Source: Paralteromonas sediminis
Lineage (GTDB): Bacteria; Pseudomonadota; Gammaproteobacteria; Enterobacterales; Alteromonadaceae
Direction: 5' to 3'
Assembly: GCF_003820355.1 (NCBI RefSeq)
Contig: NZ_RPOK01000007.1
Span: 1-64,000, forward strand
Length of the DNA stretch: 64,000 nucleotides
Shown here: one piece after another, positions 9,895 to 20,351 of the stretch
Numbering within the stretch: the first letter of the stretch is position 1
Layout: each line of letters starts with the position of its first letter
Notes under the pieces: generated by a model
Database searches by the model: none
What the model was told of the DNA's origin: nothing
The model's input: only the letters and a program-made list of their open reading frames with translations
Translations under genes and position numbers: made by a program

Positions 9895-9919
9895 ATTCTT
9901 AGCCATACCCCCATAAAAA

Positions 9920-9945
9920 GGGCGCGAAATGATAACAGAAAAGAT
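9920..9945 (-). promoter_or_regulatory. weak candidate spc-operon promoter
   Basis: A TATCAT-like -10 followed by TTCGCGCCC, a GC-rich discriminator of the kind seen at stringently controlled ribosomal promoters, lies about 100 bases before rplN. I see no good -35. The placement is an inference from the absence of any upstream ribosomal gene. Confidence 0.3.
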
Positions 9946-10047
9946 TTAGAAGCGATACCTCAAAATTGAATTAATTTTAGGCAATGTCTGCTCTTCCGAT
10001 AGCGAGTGGAAATTAAGATAGGGAACAAGTTTTATTGCACATGCTAT

Positions 10048-10062
10048 TGATAACCATTCTTA
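10048..10062 (+). promoter_or_regulatory. Fur-box-like operator
   Basis: TGATAACCATTCTTA matches the 7-1-7 Fur consensus (TGATAAT-n-ATTATCA) at most positions and lies about 100 bases before the TonB-receptor start. Iron-dependent repression is the expected meaning; this is inferred from the match and the gene type. Confidence 0.6.
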
Positions 10063-10161
10063 TTACCATTAATATGTGCGCACTTTGATACCGCAGTCAA
10101 ACCTCACCTAGAAGGCGCCTGCGCAATCACTACACTACAAGCACCCACTCATTTGGAGATA

Positions 10162-12252
10162 ATGGACGTGAAATTTAAGCTGACTAGCATCGCTGCTGCG
10201 CTTTTGATAACCCATTCAGCAAACGCAGAATATATGAAGGAAGTTGAAAAGATTACTGTGACTGGACAGTATCTTTCAGTGAGCGAGTCTAACTCGGTGA
10301 AAACACCTACACCGATTATTGATGTACCGCAGAGCCTCACCATACTTACCGCTGAAGAAATGACACAACGCGGTATCACTACTATCGGCCAAATAATCGA
10401 TTACACACCTGGCGTTAATACCTCTCAGGGTGAAGGACATCGTGACGCAGTGGTTTTCCGAGGTGTACGCTCTACCGCCGACTTTTACATTGATGGTAAC
10501 CGTGATGACGTGCAATATTATCGCGCGCTGTACAACATTGAGCAGGTTGAAATTTTACGCGGGCCTAATGCATTGTTGTTTGGACGGGGCGGTACAGGCG
10601 GCATCTTGAATCGCGTATCCAAAAAAGCGTCGGTGGGTGAAGCGTTTACCGGCTACACCGCATCATTAAATACCTTTGGCGGTTACAGTGGTACTGTGGA
10701 TACCAATTTTGAGACGGGTGATAATTCAGCTGTCCGCGTTAACGCTATGATTGATGAGTTGGATAACCACCGCGATTTTTATGACGGCACTCGCTATGGC
10801 TTTAATCCTACTGCCCGCTTTGAACTAGGCGATAAAAGCGTGCTGGACATATCTTATGAATATATCGACCATGAGCGTTTTATCGATCGGGGTATTCCTA
10901 CTGGCGCCGACGGTAGACCAGTTGAAGCTTTTGAAGATATTGTCTTTGGCGATCCGGATAACAATTACCACACATTGGAAGCTAATGTTTTCAGAGCGAA
11001 CCTGCAACACCAGTTTTCAGACGCTACCAAAGGAAACTTTAGTGCCTTTTACGGTGACTACGATAAGGTTTATGCCAACTTTTATGCCTCGGATTACAAC
11101 CCAGAAGTACAAATTGTGACCCTCGACGGGTATATTGACAATACTGTCAGAGAAAGCATTATTCTCTCAGGAAACGTGGTCAGTGAATTTGATACGGGCA
11201 GTATTGGTCATACACTGATTTTCGGCGCTGAATACATACTTACTGACTCTGACCAAGACAGATTCAACCCTGTATTTTCAACCACAGGCAATGATAAAGA
11301 GAGCTTTACCGCGCAGCGTCCACTTAACATCCGTAATATGGCCGGTGTTAATAGTGCGGGCGAGGCTTTTACCGTTCGCTTTGACGATTTGAATGACGAT
11401 ACACGCGTAGATCTTGATGTGTACTCTTTGTATGTTCAGGATGAAATAGAATTGTCTGAACACCTAGATATCGTATTGGGTGCACGTTTTGACAGTATTA
11501 AGGTGGTTGCTTTTGACGCCACTTCGTTTACTCGTCAACAGCGCTCCGATCAAGAAGTTTCGCCTCGTGCAGGCCTTATATACAAGCCTCAAGAAAACGT
11601 TTCTCTATACGCTAGCTATAGTGAGTCATTTCTTCCCCGAAGCGGCGAGCAATATGCCAACGTAAGCGACAATAGCTTAGACCCAAATACTTTTGCTAAC
11701 CAAGAAATTGGCATCAAGTGGGATTTTGCTGACAGTATGAGTTTCACTGCTGCCATTTTTGAAAACGAGCAAAGTTCACCACAGGTATCTGACAACGATC
11801 CTGAAACTCTGGATGTAATAGACTCCGAGATATCAGGTTTTGAATTGCAGCTCACTGGCTACATTACCGATGAGTGGTTTGTTAATGCAAATTACAGTAA
11901 TTTGGACGGTGAACGTGTTACCCGTTCAGGGCCAACTGGACTGACACCACGTGAATTACCGGAGCAAACCTATTCATTGTGGACCTCGTATCAGTTTAGT
12001 GACACGTTTGGTGTAGGTGTGGGTGTTACTTATCAGGACGAAAGCTTTATCGATAATGGCAATACCCGCGTATTACCCAGCTATACACGTGTAGATGCTG
12101 CGGCCTATTACAGTGTTTCTGATGACCTTCGCGTGCAGCTACACATTGAAAACCTGACGGATGAGTTGTATTTCCCAAATTCACACTCAAACCATCAGGC
12201 AACTGTAGCGGCTCCGATTAATGCCACACTTAAAGTTGTAGGGTCGTTCTAA
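10162..12252 (+). CDS. TonB-dependent siderophore receptor
   Basis: This outer-membrane receptor (about 696 residues) takes up a ferric siderophore using TonB energy. The N-terminus is a signal peptide ending THSANA. It is followed by a TonB-box-like stretch EKITVTGQ, a plug domain (about 45-150: DVPQSLTILTAEEM, QVEILRGPNALLFGRGG) and a 22-strand-type barrel ending NLTDELYF...VVGSF with the terminal Phe typical of barrel proteins. It resembles catecholate receptors of the Fiu/FepA group, but the ligand cannot be read from sequence. Start choice: ATG at 10162 or GTG at 10168 both suit the GGAG at 10155. A Fur-box-like site lies upstream. Confidence 0.92.
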   Translation: MDVKFKLTSIAAALLITHSANAEYMKEVEKITVTGQYLSVSESNSVKTPTPIIDVPQSLTILTAEEMTQRGITTIGQIIDYTPGVNTSQGEGHRDAVVFRGVRSTADFYIDGNRDDVQYYRALYNIEQVEILRGPNALLFGRGGTGGILNRVSKKASVGEAFTGYTASLNTFGGYSGTVDTNFETGDNSAVRVNAMIDELDNHRDFYDGTRYGFNPTARFELGDKSVLDISYEYIDHERFIDRGIPTGADGRPVEAFEDIVFGDPDNNYHTLEANVFRANLQHQFSDATKGNFSAFYGDYDKVYANFYASDYNPEVQIVTLDGYIDNTVRESIILSGNVVSEFDTGSIGHTLIFGAEYILTDSDQDRFNPVFSTTGNDKESFTAQRPLNIRNMAGVNSAGEAFTVRFDDLNDDTRVDLDVYSLYVQDEIELSEHLDIVLGARFDSIKVVAFDATSFTRQQRSDQEVSPRAGLIYKPQENVSLYASYSESFLPRSGEQYANVSDNSLDPNTFANQEIGIKWDFADSMSFTAAIFENEQSSPQVSDNDPETLDVIDSEISGFELQLTGYITDEWFVNANYSNLDGERVTRSGPTGLTPRELPEQTYSLWTSYQFSDTFGVGVGVTYQDESFIDNGNTRVLPSYTRVDAAAYYSVSDDLRVQLHIENLTDELYFPNSHSNHQATVAAPINATLKVVGSF

Positions 12253-12258
12253 GCTCTA

Positions 12259-12996
12259 CTATTGGCGCTGGCGTACGCACTCATACAAGCATACGCCAGT
12301 TGCCACTGACACATTTAAGCTAGATACTTCACCCGCCATCGGCAACTTCGCCAACTCATCACAGGTCTCCCGCGTAAGACGACGCATGCCCTTGCCTTCA
12401 GCGCCCATCACCAATGCCAACGGCCCTGTGAGTGAAATATCGTACAATAATTTGTCTGCCTCTCCAGCCGTCCCTACTACCCAAACACGCTTATCTTGCA
12501 AATGCTTTAATGTTCTCGCCAGATTTGTCACTTGAATTAGCGGCATGACTTCTGCGGCACCACAGGCCACTTTTCTCACTGTCGCCGTAATTGATACCGA
12601 CTTATCCTTGGGTACAATCACCGCGGTCACACCCGCGGCATCGGCAGTTCGCAAACACGCCCCCAAATTGTGGGGATCGGTTATGCCGTCTAACACCAAA
12701 AACAAGGGTGTCGTTGTTTGCTCTAACAATTCATCTAAATCGTTTTCATCCAGTACTCTGGCAGGTCTAGCTCTGGCGACAACGCCCTGGTGACGTTCAC
12801 CATTGACTTTATTATCAAGCGTCGACCTATTACAAAACTGCACACTTACGCCATGTTGACGAGACATGGTGATCACTTTGATAAGACGTTCATCATCACG
12901 CCCTTTTAGCGCCCAGACCTCCATAATACGCGCAGGTTCTTTTTCCAGCACAGCGGTGACAGCATGCAAACCATAAAGCCATTCTTGTTGCGCCAT
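12259..12996 (-). CDS. rlmB: 23S rRNA Gm2251 2'-O-methyltransferase RlmB
   Basis: RlmB, 245 residues, is a SPOUT-class methyltransferase acting on G2251 of 23S rRNA. The N-terminal substrate-binding domain (about 1-75) starts [14 protein letters not shown]. The knotted catalytic domain shows motif 1 [14 protein letters not shown], motif 2 [13 protein letters not shown] and motif 3 [13 protein letters not shown]. Its start overlaps the rnr stop by one base (TAATG), so the two are translationally coupled. Confidence 0.96.
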   Translation of the reverse strand: MAQQEWLYGLHAVTAVLEKEPARIMEVWALKGRDDERLIKVITMSRQHGVSVQFCNRSTLDNKVNGERHQGVVARARPARVLDENDLDELLEQTTTPLFLVLDGITDPHNLGACLRTADAAGVTAVIVPKDKSVSITATVRKVACGAAEVMPLIQVTNLARTLKHLQDKRVWVVGTAGEADKLLYDISLTGPLALVMGAEGKGMRRLTRETCDELAKLPMAGEVSSLNVSVATGVCLYECVRQRQ

Positions 12997-15290
12997 TACT
13001 TACCTCTTTTCTTTGCGGTTGGCTTTTTGGACGTTTTAGTTCTTTTTCCTGCTTTACCAGCGCGCGGTGGTGCCGTTTTTTTACTGCTTACCTTTACCCG
13101 TTTTCCCTTTCTTGTCTTCAACGTAGACGGGTCAATGATCAGGTCTATCTTTCTTTCATCTAGATTCACCGAGGCAACCTGAACGGACACCGTATCTCCC
13201 AAACGAAACATTTGGCCCGTTGCTTCACCAATAAGACATTGACGAACCTCATCATACTGATAAAAGTCTTTCTCCAGCGAGGTGATGTGCACCAGACCGT
13301 CAATGTGATATTCCCCGATACGGACAAAAAGCCCGAAGCCTGTTACAGATGCCACTACGCCGTCAAAGGTGTCGCCTACATGATCCAGCATAAACTCGCA
13401 CTTTAGCCAGTCAGCCACATCTCTCGTTGCATCATCAGCCCTGCGCTCGGTCATAGAGCACTGTTCTCCCAATTGAGAGATCTCTTCTTCGTTGTACGCT
13501 TTAGATCCACTTACCGCTTGTTTTTGCTTTTTTAACAAAGACTTGATGGTTCGATGAACTACCAGATCAGGATAGCGACGAATCGGTGAGGTAAAGTGGG
13601 TATAGGCAGAGAGAGCCAATCCAAAATGGCCAATGTTGTCACCATCATAAATCGCTTGTTTCATCGAGCGCAGTAGCATAGTTTGAATCAGTTCACTGTC
13701 TGGACGATTGCTCGTTTTACTGACAACTGCCGCGAAATCAAACGGGCTCGCATCCTCACTTATTTTGTGCGGAATACCAATTTCGCCTAAATACGCAGTA
13801 AGGGTATTCAGGCGGTCCTGGTCTGGTTTGTCATGCACCCGGAAAAGGCAGTCAGCCTTATTTTCTTCAATGAAACGTGCAGCACATACATTCGCAAGGA
13901 TCATGCACTCTTCGATGATTTTATGGGCGTCATTTCGCACCAGCGGCACTATGGTGTCTATCTTCCTTTGAGCATTGAACACAAACTTACTTTCTTGAGT
14001 TTCAAATTCAATAGCACCTCTGTTACTTCGCACTTTTTTTAACACTTTGAAGAGGCTGTAGAGATCGCGTAAATGCGGTACATGTTGGTCGTATCTTTGG
14101 TAGAGATCTTTGTCACCCTGCAAAATACCCCACACCTTATTATAAGTGAGTCTGGCATGTGACCGCATAACCGCTTCGTAAAACTGATAATCCTCTATCT
14201 TTCCTTGCTCAGATATACTCATCTCGCACACCATACACAGGCGGTCCACGTCTGGATTTAGTGAGCACAAGCCATTGGAGAGGGCCTCAGGCAGCATGGG
14301 TATAACATTCTCTGGAAAATACACAGAATTGCCGCGCTCAGTGGCTTCTTTATCGAGTGCACTACCTGGTCTCACGTAGTAACTTACATCCGCTATAGCT
14401 ACCCAGAGCTGCCAGCCGCCATTGTCTAACGGTTCGCAAAATACGGCATCGTCGAAATCTCTCGCGTCTTCGCCATCAATGGTCACTAATGGGAGTTGTC
14501 TCAGGTCAATTCTGCCGGTTTTGGCTTCTTCCGGCACAAACTCACCCACACTCTCCATTTCTTTGCCCACCGCTTTTGGCCAGTTATGCGGTATGTCAAA
14601 GGTACGCAGAGCCATCTGAATTTCCATGCCAGGCGCCATATGCTCCCCAAGCACTTCTATGACCCTTCCTACCGGACTCACACGACGCCTTGGCCTTTGC
14701 GTCAACTCTACAACAACCACCTGCCCTTGCCGTGCTCCCTTTTCATGTTCGGGAGGGATAACGATATCGTGCTGCAAGCGACTATCGTCCGGCACCACCA
14801 TTGCAAATCCTTGCTCGGTAAAGAAACGACCGACAATTAGCTCCTCGCGTGGCTGAATGACCTGAGTGATATACGCTTCTTTTCGTCCTCTTCGGTCTAC
14901 ACCAGACTCGCGAGCTTCGACAATATCACCATGCATGAACAACTGCATTTGCCCTTTACTGATGAAAAGGTCTTCACCACCGCCTTCAGGCCTTAAAAAA
15001 CCAAAGCCGTCTCTGTGTCCGAGAATACGACCTTTGATGAGCTGCTCTTGTTTGACGATGGCGTAACGTTTTTGCTTGGTAAATTGAACCTGACCTTCCC
15101 TTTCCATGGCGCGTAGGCGGCGTTGAATGCCAATTTTTGCGTTCTCATCATTGGCATTAGCCAGCAAGCAAATATCGACAAAAGACAGCGGTTTACCTTC
15201 TTTTGCCAACAAGTCTAGCAAGTGTTCTCGACTGGCAACTGGGTTGTCATATTTAGCTTTTTCTCTTTCGAAGTGTGGGTCGTCGCTCAT
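12996..15290 (-). CDS. rnr: ribonuclease R
   Basis: RNase R, 764 residues, is a processive 3'-5' exoribonuclease that degrades structured RNA. Order: N-terminal winged-helix region, cold-shock domains (about 80-230), RNB catalytic domain with the acidic cluster around [14 protein letters not shown] (about 273-286), S1 domain (about 640-725; [17 protein letters not shown]) and a Lys-rich tail. It forms an operon with rlmB as in enterobacteria and vibrios. Confidence 0.97.
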   Translation of the reverse strand: MSDDPHFEREKAKYDNPVASREHLLDLLAKEGKPLSFVDICLLANANDENAKIGIQRRLRAMEREGQVQFTKQKRYAIVKQEQLIKGRILGHRDGFGFLRPEGGGEDLFISKGQMQLFMHGDIVEARESGVDRRGRKEAYITQVIQPREELIVGRFFTEQGFAMVVPDDSRLQHDIVIPPEHEKGARQGQVVVVELTQRPRRRVSPVGRVIEVLGEHMAPGMEIQMALRTFDIPHNWPKAVGKEMESVGEFVPEEAKTGRIDLRQLPLVTIDGEDARDFDDAVFCEPLDNGGWQLWVAIADVSYYVRPGSALDKEATERGNSVYFPENVIPMLPEALSNGLCSLNPDVDRLCMVCEMSISEQGKIEDYQFYEAVMRSHARLTYNKVWGILQGDKDLYQRYDQHVPHLRDLYSLFKVLKKVRSNRGAIEFETQESKFVFNAQRKIDTIVPLVRNDAHKIIEECMILANVCAARFIEENKADCLFRVHDKPDQDRLNTLTAYLGEIGIPHKISEDASPFDFAAVVSKTSNRPDSELIQTMLLRSMKQAIYDGDNIGHFGLALSAYTHFTSPIRRYPDLVVHRTIKSLLKKQKQAVSGSKAYNEEEISQLGEQCSMTERRADDATRDVADWLKCEFMLDHVGDTFDGVVASVTGFGLFVRIGEYHIDGLVHITSLEKDFYQYDEVRQCLIGEATGQMFRLGDTVSVQVASVNLDERKIDLIIDPSTLKTRKGKRVKVSSKKTAPPRAGKAGKRTKTSKKPTAKKRGK

Positions 15291-15367
15291 GCGAACCTAA
15301 AGTAGATGGATGATTATGTGCGCAAGTATAACAGCTATCATCGTTGACGTGCATGAAGGTTTTGTGG

Positions 15368-16015
15368 TTAACCCTCTAATGGCCTACGTGCAGCGCGAAC
15401 AGCTTTGGGGTGCATAAGCTTTTCTAGGTTTTGCAAATACAAAGCAATTTGGGCGTGAACATCTTTGTCATCAGTAATAGCGTTGTACAACCAGTGATAA
15501 GCATATTCATAATCATAAGGACTACCGTGCCCATCAATAAAGAGCTTTGCCAGCTGCAGCTGCGCGTTTAAATTGCCCAAAGCCGATGCTTCACGTAAGT
15601 AAACAACCGCGCGTTTTTTATCTTCCTGAACCAGTGTGCCATTTGCGTGATAACGGCCCAATTGTTCCAATGCTGCGGGTAGCCCTTGTGCAGCAGCGTC
15701 ACGCATAAACCTAACCCCCCTTTCAGGATTGGCATCTACACACACGCCCCACGCAAGCATGTCTCCCCATAAAAACTGATAAGCAGGGACCTTGAGAACC
15801 TCGGCACGGGCTTCAATGTCCTGGTTGAGCTGGCAGCGGTCTAGTACGACACGGTCCAAGTGCGCATTTGTGTTGATCAACTTAATGAGTTCATCCTGTG
15901 AGTACAGCTGCACGGCTTTGATTTCCTGAGCATACCCTTTCAGAGGCAACAAAAGTGCACTCACCGTCAAAATCATTATTGACATCAATCGGGTAATGCT
16001 AAGTTTCATCTTCAT
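15368..16015 (-). CDS. motX: sodium-driven polar flagellar motor protein MotX
   Basis: This 215-residue exported protein has a signal peptide (about 1-29, ending KGYAQ) and Sel1-like (SLR) repeats in residues 85-185. Segments such as LYSQDELIKLI, LWGDMLAWGVCVD, GLPAALEQLGRYHANGTLVQ and LREASALGNLNAQL match my memory of Vibrio MotX closely. MotX forms the periplasmic T ring of Na+-driven polar flagella with MotY and holds the PomAB stator. No other flagellar gene is near, which is usual for motX. A generic Sel1-repeat protein is the alternative. Confidence 0.85.
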   Translation of the reverse strand: MKMKLSITRLMSIMILTVSALLLPLKGYAQEIKAVQLYSQDELIKLINTNAHLDRVVLDRCQLNQDIEARAEVLKVPAYQFLWGDMLAWGVCVDANPERGVRFMRDAAAQGLPAALEQLGRYHANGTLVQEDKKRAVVYLREASALGNLNAQLQLAKLFIDGHGSPYDYEYAYHWLYNAITDDKDVHAQIALYLQNLEKLMHPKAVRAARRPLEG

Positions 16016-16078
16016 CAGCCTGCTTCACACGTTAACTCTTTTATATTATCGGCGCCTTTCGGTGCAGCTTGAACCCGA

Positions 16079-16321
16079 TTAATTCAAACGCGGACTCAAT
16101 GCTGATTGCAACCTTTGGGCGAGCTCTGAAAGGTCATGGCCCAAGTCGGTAAGATAGCCCCCATCGGGCTGAGTAATGACACCTTTCGCGTAAAGCCTCT
16201 CCGCAGCTTCCCTAACTTCTGAACTGGCATCGTGATGAATTTTAAGTCCTTGCATTAGACTCTGTGTGGGAAACTTGAGAATCAGGTTAAGCTCTTCAAT
16301 CATGTCGCTTGAAAAAACCAT
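16079..16321 (-). CDS. small conserved protein of the TIGR02647 type, putative DNA-binding
   Basis: The 80-residue product starts at MVFSSDMIEELNLILKF (16321), chosen over longer in-frame starts because AAGGGG lies eight bases upstream and the family N-terminus looks the same. The pattern GLKIHHDASSEV...AAERLYAKGVITQPDGGYLTDLG is that of the small family TIGR02647, described as putative DNA-binding. The fold looks like a compact winged-helix. The function is unknown. Confidence 0.8.
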   Translation of the reverse strand: MVFSSDMIEELNLILKFPTQSLMQGLKIHHDASSEVREAAERLYAKGVITQPDGGYLTDLGHDLSELAQRLQSALSPRLN

Positions 16322-16517
16322 GGTTTTACCCCTTAGGCAGGCCTTTGAATGTGTCCAAAGACAACGCGTCTTTGTTTCTATATGTATCATGCGCCAATTA
16401 CGCGTTGCTCACAATACTTTGCTTGTGCGAGATACTGAATAAACACCGTGATCAAATGCAAACGTTTGTGGGTATAATTCGGGTACTAATCGTTAAATGA
16501 GAGCGTAGCGCGCAGAT

Positions 16518-17999
16518 ATGCAATATAAAGATCTCCGAGACTTCATAGAAAAACTCGAAAAACAAGGAAAGCTAAAACGGATAACGCAGGAGGTCTCTAC
16601 CGAGCTGGAAATGACTGAAATTGCCGACCGAACGTTACGCGCTGGCGGTCCCGCGCTCTTGTTTGAAAACCCCAAGGGACACACTGTGCCCGTGCTAGCA
16701 AATTTATTCGGTACACCAGAGCGAGTAGCAATGGGCATGGGTCAATCGTCTGTTGAAGCATTACGTGAAGTAGGAAAGCTTCTAGCATATCTAAAAGAGC
16801 CTGAGCCTCCAAAAGGTATCAAGGACTTGTGGGAAAAAATTCCGGTTTTCAAGCAAGTGCTCAACATGCCCGCAAAAACAGTGAAGAAAGCTGAGTGCCA
16901 GCAGGTTGTATTAACGGGTGACGACGTTGACTTAACCAAACTTCCTATTCAACGCTGTTGGCCTGGTGATGCTGCACCACTAGTCACATGGGGCCTCACA
17001 GTGACAAAAGGGCCACACAAAAAAAGACAAAACCTCGGGATTTACAGACAACAGCTGATTGGCAAAAATAAACTGATCATGCGGTGGCTCTCTCACAGAG
17101 GTGGTGCATTGGATTTTAGGGAATGGTGCCAGACTCATCCAGGCGAACCTTACCCTGTTTCAGTGGCCCTAGGTGCTGACCCTGCCACTATTCTGGGTGC
17201 AGTCACCCCTGTACCAGATACGTTATCCGAATATGCGTTCGCAGGCTTATTGCGAGGTTCTAAAACAGAGGTAGTCAAGAGTATTAGCAACGATCTACAG
17301 GTACCCGCCAGCGCGGAAATTGTGCTCGAAGGTTATATTGCACAAGACGAAACCGCCCCGGAAGGGCCATATGGTGATCACACAGGCTACTATAATGAAG
17401 TTGATGACTTTCCTGTGTTCACGGTTACGCATATTACACATAGAAAAGATCCCATCTATCACTCTACCTATACCGGAAGGCCACCCGATGAACCGGCTAT
17501 TCTCGGTGTCGCTTTAAATGAAGTGTTCGTGCCGATCCTTCAAAAGCAATTTCCCGAAATAGTAGACTTTTACTTGCCGCCTGAAGGGTGCTCTTATCGC
17601 ATGGCCATCGTTACAATGAAAAAGCAATATCCCGGTCACGCGAAACGCGTCATGATGGGGGTATGGTCTTTCCTCCGGCAGTTTATGTACACCAAGTTTG
17701 TCATTGTCTGTGACGATGACGTGGATGCAAGAAACTGGGAAGATGTTATTTGGGCCATCACGACGAGAATGGACCCGACTAGAGACACTACGCTCATTGA
17801 CAATACGCCCATAGACTACTTGGATTTTGCTTCACCTGTATCTGGACTTGGTTCGAAAATGGGAATGGACGCCACCAACAAAATGCCAGGTGAAACAGAC
17901 AGAGAATGGGGCGAGCCTATTGTTATGGACGAGGCGGTTAAGCAAAGGGTTGATGCAATATGGGACGAACTTGGTATCATGTCGCCAGACACGAAATAG
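16518..17999 (+). CDS. ubiD: 4-hydroxy-3-polyprenylbenzoate decarboxylase UbiD
   Basis: UbiD, 493 residues, decarboxylates the ubiquinone precursor using prenylated FMN made by UbiX. The length matches E. coli UbiD. Conserved pieces include [19 protein letters not shown] at the start, [22 protein letters not shown] (active-site region) and [12 protein letters not shown] near the end. It is followed 23 bases later by fre, the arrangement known in many gammaproteobacteria. Confidence 0.97.
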   Translation: MQYKDLRDFIEKLEKQGKLKRITQEVSTELEMTEIADRTLRAGGPALLFENPKGHTVPVLANLFGTPERVAMGMGQSSVEALREVGKLLAYLKEPEPPKGIKDLWEKIPVFKQVLNMPAKTVKKAECQQVVLTGDDVDLTKLPIQRCWPGDAAPLVTWGLTVTKGPHKKRQNLGIYRQQLIGKNKLIMRWLSHRGGALDFREWCQTHPGEPYPVSVALGADPATILGAVTPVPDTLSEYAFAGLLRGSKTEVVKSISNDLQVPASAEIVLEGYIAQDETAPEGPYGDHTGYYNEVDDFPVFTVTHITHRKDPIYHSTYTGRPPDEPAILGVALNEVFVPILQKQFPEIVDFYLPPEGCSYRMAIVTMKKQYPGHAKRVMMGVWSFLRQFMYTKFVIVCDDDVDARNWEDVIWAITTRMDPTRDTTLIDNTPIDYLDFASPVSGLGSKMGMDATNKMPGETDREWGEPIVMDEAVKQRVDAIWDELGIMSPDTK

Positions 18000-18022
18000 A
18001 TTGAAAACGAAGTACAGCTATT

Positions 18023-18718
18023 ATGACGCAAACTTGCTGCGATATTCTCGACATCACCCCCGTAACACCTGTGGTATATCAAGTGCGGTTAAAGCCGCAG
18101 TCCCCGATTACTTTTCAGGCGGGACAGTATCTTCTTGTGCATATGGGTGACGAGGACAAGCGCCCCTTTTCGATTGCGTCGGCCGTGTATGAAAATGATG
18201 AAATAGAACTTCATATTGGTGCAGACAAATCGAACAAATACGCGTTTGAAGTGTTAGAGTTACTGCAACAGCGCGATAACGTTGAGATCAGTGGCGGGTT
18301 TGGTGAAGCCTATCTGAGAACTACAGAAAGACCGAGTATTTTGGTTGCGGGAGGAACAGGGTTTTCCTACACCTACGCAATTTTAAAACAAGCCCTACAC
18401 GACAACCCTTCGGCTGACATTACGCTATATTGGGGCAGCAGACAGCAAAGCGATTTTTACTTTCTCGATACACTTAGAAAGTTAGAAAGTGAGCATCGTC
18501 ATTTTACGTTTGTGCCCGTTGTTGAACATGCAGACGATAGCTGGAAAGGCAGAACAGGGTGGGTTCACAAAGCGGTACTCGCTGATTTTCCATCGCTCTC
18601 AGGCTACCATGTATATATTGCAGGGCGATTCGAAATGGCAAAAACTGCACGCGATGACTTTTTTGCTAAAGGCTTAACGGAAGAGGCATTGTATGGCGAT
18701 GCCTATGCATTTATCTAA
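18023..18718 (+). CDS. fre: NAD(P)H-flavin reductase Fre
   Basis: Fre, 231 residues, reduces free flavins with NAD(P)H. The flavin-binding barrel (about 1-100) includes KRPFSIASAV, and the NAD-binding domain shows VAGGTGFSYTYAIL and the C-terminal YIAGRFEMAKTARDDF. It lies directly after ubiD; a role in supplying reduced flavin for prenyl-FMN synthesis is an inference from this linkage. Confidence 0.95.
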   Translation: MTQTCCDILDITPVTPVVYQVRLKPQSPITFQAGQYLLVHMGDEDKRPFSIASAVYENDEIELHIGADKSNKYAFEVLELLQQRDNVEISGGFGEAYLRTTERPSILVAGGTGFSYTYAILKQALHDNPSADITLYWGSRQQSDFYFLDTLRKLESEHRHFTFVPVVEHADDSWKGRTGWVHKAVLADFPSLSGYHVYIAGRFEMAKTARDDFFAKGLTEEALYGDAYAFI

Positions 18719-18806
18719 CGCGCAATAACCTTTTAGTGAGCATGCCTGACAATAAGCCATTTGCCTGATTTTTGCGTATTAACTACAAAGAACAACAGGG
18801 AATCAC

Positions 18807-19796
18807 ATGCGTAAACTCAAGGTTATTTCTCCATTTTTTCTTAGTCTTTTGCTTGCGTGTATACACGTTCATGCCACTACCCTGATAGGTACTGAATACC
18901 CCACAATGGTAGACAGAAAAGGAGATGTCTCACGCTATGAAGCATTAATCATAGAAGCATTCCGACGTATGGACACGCCACTCTCTATCGATGTTACCCG
19001 ACCCGCCTTTGTGGGTAGTGCGCTGACAGGAAAACGGGTTGATGGCGAGTTAATGTTTCTGGACATGAATGAGAAAGACAGCGACTTTTTGTATTCTACG
19101 CCCTATGCGCCTGTGAACTTATATTTAGCAAGCCGACATAACGATGTAACAGAGGTAGGCGCTTTCTACCATATTGAAGGCGCCAGAGTCGCCACCGAGA
19201 ACCGCTTTGCAAATACAGCAACGCTTCGGGTCGAAAAAGACGTAAAGTGGTCTCGCAACCCGGCAAGTTATGATGTCTTCAAACAAATTGGCGATGAGAG
19301 AGCCCAGTACATTCTGGCTGATAAATTACTGTTGCAGGAATTCAATCTGTTGCTTCATCGCTCAAACCGCACCCCGCTTTTCTTATCGCCAGTGCCGCTC
19401 GTGAAATCGTCTATGCGCCTATCACTTCGTCGCGATATTCAAGGTGCAGAAACTATACTTGAAAGTTTTAATAGCCATATAGCTAACATGCAACGAGATG
19501 GAACCTACAATCTACTAATGGCTTTGCCTTGGATCACCAAAGATATCGATGGCGATGGCTTTGCCGAGTTTATCACGAGCGCGTCTGTTCACCATAATGA
19601 GCTGGATATGTCTGCCCTGCGACATGCCTTGGCTATAGACAACAGTGTGGTGCCAGAGACGCCACGTTTTTATGTAGATGGACAGGCTTTTGATAGGTTT
19701 GATGAGGCACTAGATGCCGTAACTAAAAAGTCTTACACTCCTAGGGAAAGCTTTTTAGACGAAGCTCGTTATAAGCAGATAATGCGCAATTGGTAG
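18807..19796 (+). CDS. exported solute-binding-like protein with a calcium-loop motif
   Basis: This 329-residue protein has a signal peptide (about 1-23, ending HVHAT). Residues 24-240 resemble type-2 periplasmic binding proteins: GTEYPTMVDRKGDVSRYEALIIEAFRRM opens like family 3 binding proteins, split here as GTEYPTMV and SRYEALIIEAFRRM, followed by a 'two-lobe' pattern with STPYAPVNLYLAS. At residues 246-255 DIDGDGFAEF reads as an EF-hand-type calcium loop (Asp at 1, 3 and 5). No transporter genes are adjacent, so it may be an orphan binding protein or a sensor-like protein. The ligand is unknown. Confidence 0.75.
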   Translation: MRKLKVISPFFLSLLLACIHVHATTLIGTEYPTMVDRKGDVSRYEALIIEAFRRMDTPLSIDVTRPAFVGSALTGKRVDGELMFLDMNEKDSDFLYSTPYAPVNLYLASRHNDVTEVGAFYHIEGARVATENRFANTATLRVEKDVKWSRNPASYDVFKQIGDERAQYILADKLLLQEFNLLLHRSNRTPLFLSPVPLVKSSMRLSLRRDIQGAETILESFNSHIANMQRDGTYNLLMALPWITKDIDGDGFAEFITSASVHHNELDMSALRHALAIDNSVVPETPRFYVDGQAFDRFDEALDAVTKKSYTPRESFLDEARYKQIMRNW

Positions 19797-19801
19797 CACA
19801 C

Positions 19802-19828
19802 ACAAAAAAGGCTCCACATGGGAGCCTT
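19802..19828 (-). terminator. rho-independent terminator of the cold-shock gene
   Basis: AAGGCTCC (19808-19815) and GGAGCCTT (19821-19828) form an 8-bp stem. On the minus strand it is followed by TTTTTT, so it ends the csp transcript. Confidence 0.82.
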
Positions 19829-19851
19829 ACCTGCTTGCGTTAATATGCCAA

Positions 19852-20061
19852 TTAAATTGGATTAACGTTAGCAGCTTGAAGACCTTTTTGGCCTTCTTCG
19901 ATTTCAAATTCAACGCGCTGACCTTCTAGCAAGGTTTTGTAACCTTCTGCTACGATGGCACGGAAGTGTACAAACACATCCTTTTCACCATTGTCTTGGG
20001 TAAGAAAGCCATACCCTTTTTCTGCATTAAACCATTTTACTGTGCCTGTAACTTTAGACAT
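19852..20061 (-). CDS. cold-shock family protein
   Basis: This 69-residue protein is a single cold-shock domain that binds single-stranded nucleic acid. The RNP1 (KGYGFL) and RNP2 (VFVHF) motifs are present, and the length matches the CspA/CspD family. Several paralogues usually exist per genome, so the exact name (cspA, cspC, cspE) cannot be set. The gene is monocistronic with its own terminator. Confidence 0.95.
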   Translation of the reverse strand: MSKVTGTVKWFNAEKGYGFLTQDNGEKDVFVHFRAIVAEGYKTLLEGQRVEFEIEEGQKGLQAANVNPI

Positions 20062-20351
20062 GTATACCTCAGTGTTTTAATAAATGTGCCCACAAGGGAC
20101 AAGTGTGTTCCATGTCATGGCTTAACGTATCCTGTGTTTAACACTTACAGATGACTTAAAACAAGTCGGGTAAAACGTCTTACAGCAAATCACATCGTAA
20201 CTTCAGAGGTTTAATGTAGCAATAATCACACAAGGCTACGCCTAACAATGACATTTTCACTATACCAATAAAACACAGAATTGATATAAAATTTATGAGA
20301 ATTGTAAGAAGAATCACAAAATCTTCATAATAACTGCACAGTTTTTAACCG
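20062..20351. other. 290-base intergenic region, probable csp leader
   Basis: No coding frame of note is seen between the csp start and the ubiB stop. The half next to csp is presumably its promoter and 5' untranslated leader; long leaders are common in cold-shock genes, but I could not define a structure here. The half next to ubiB is AT-rich and shows no clear terminator. Confidence 0.4.

Noticed and set aside
17827-18150. Open frame spanning the ubiD-fre junction
   Set aside because: It is a shadow of the two real genes in another frame and has no ribosome site.
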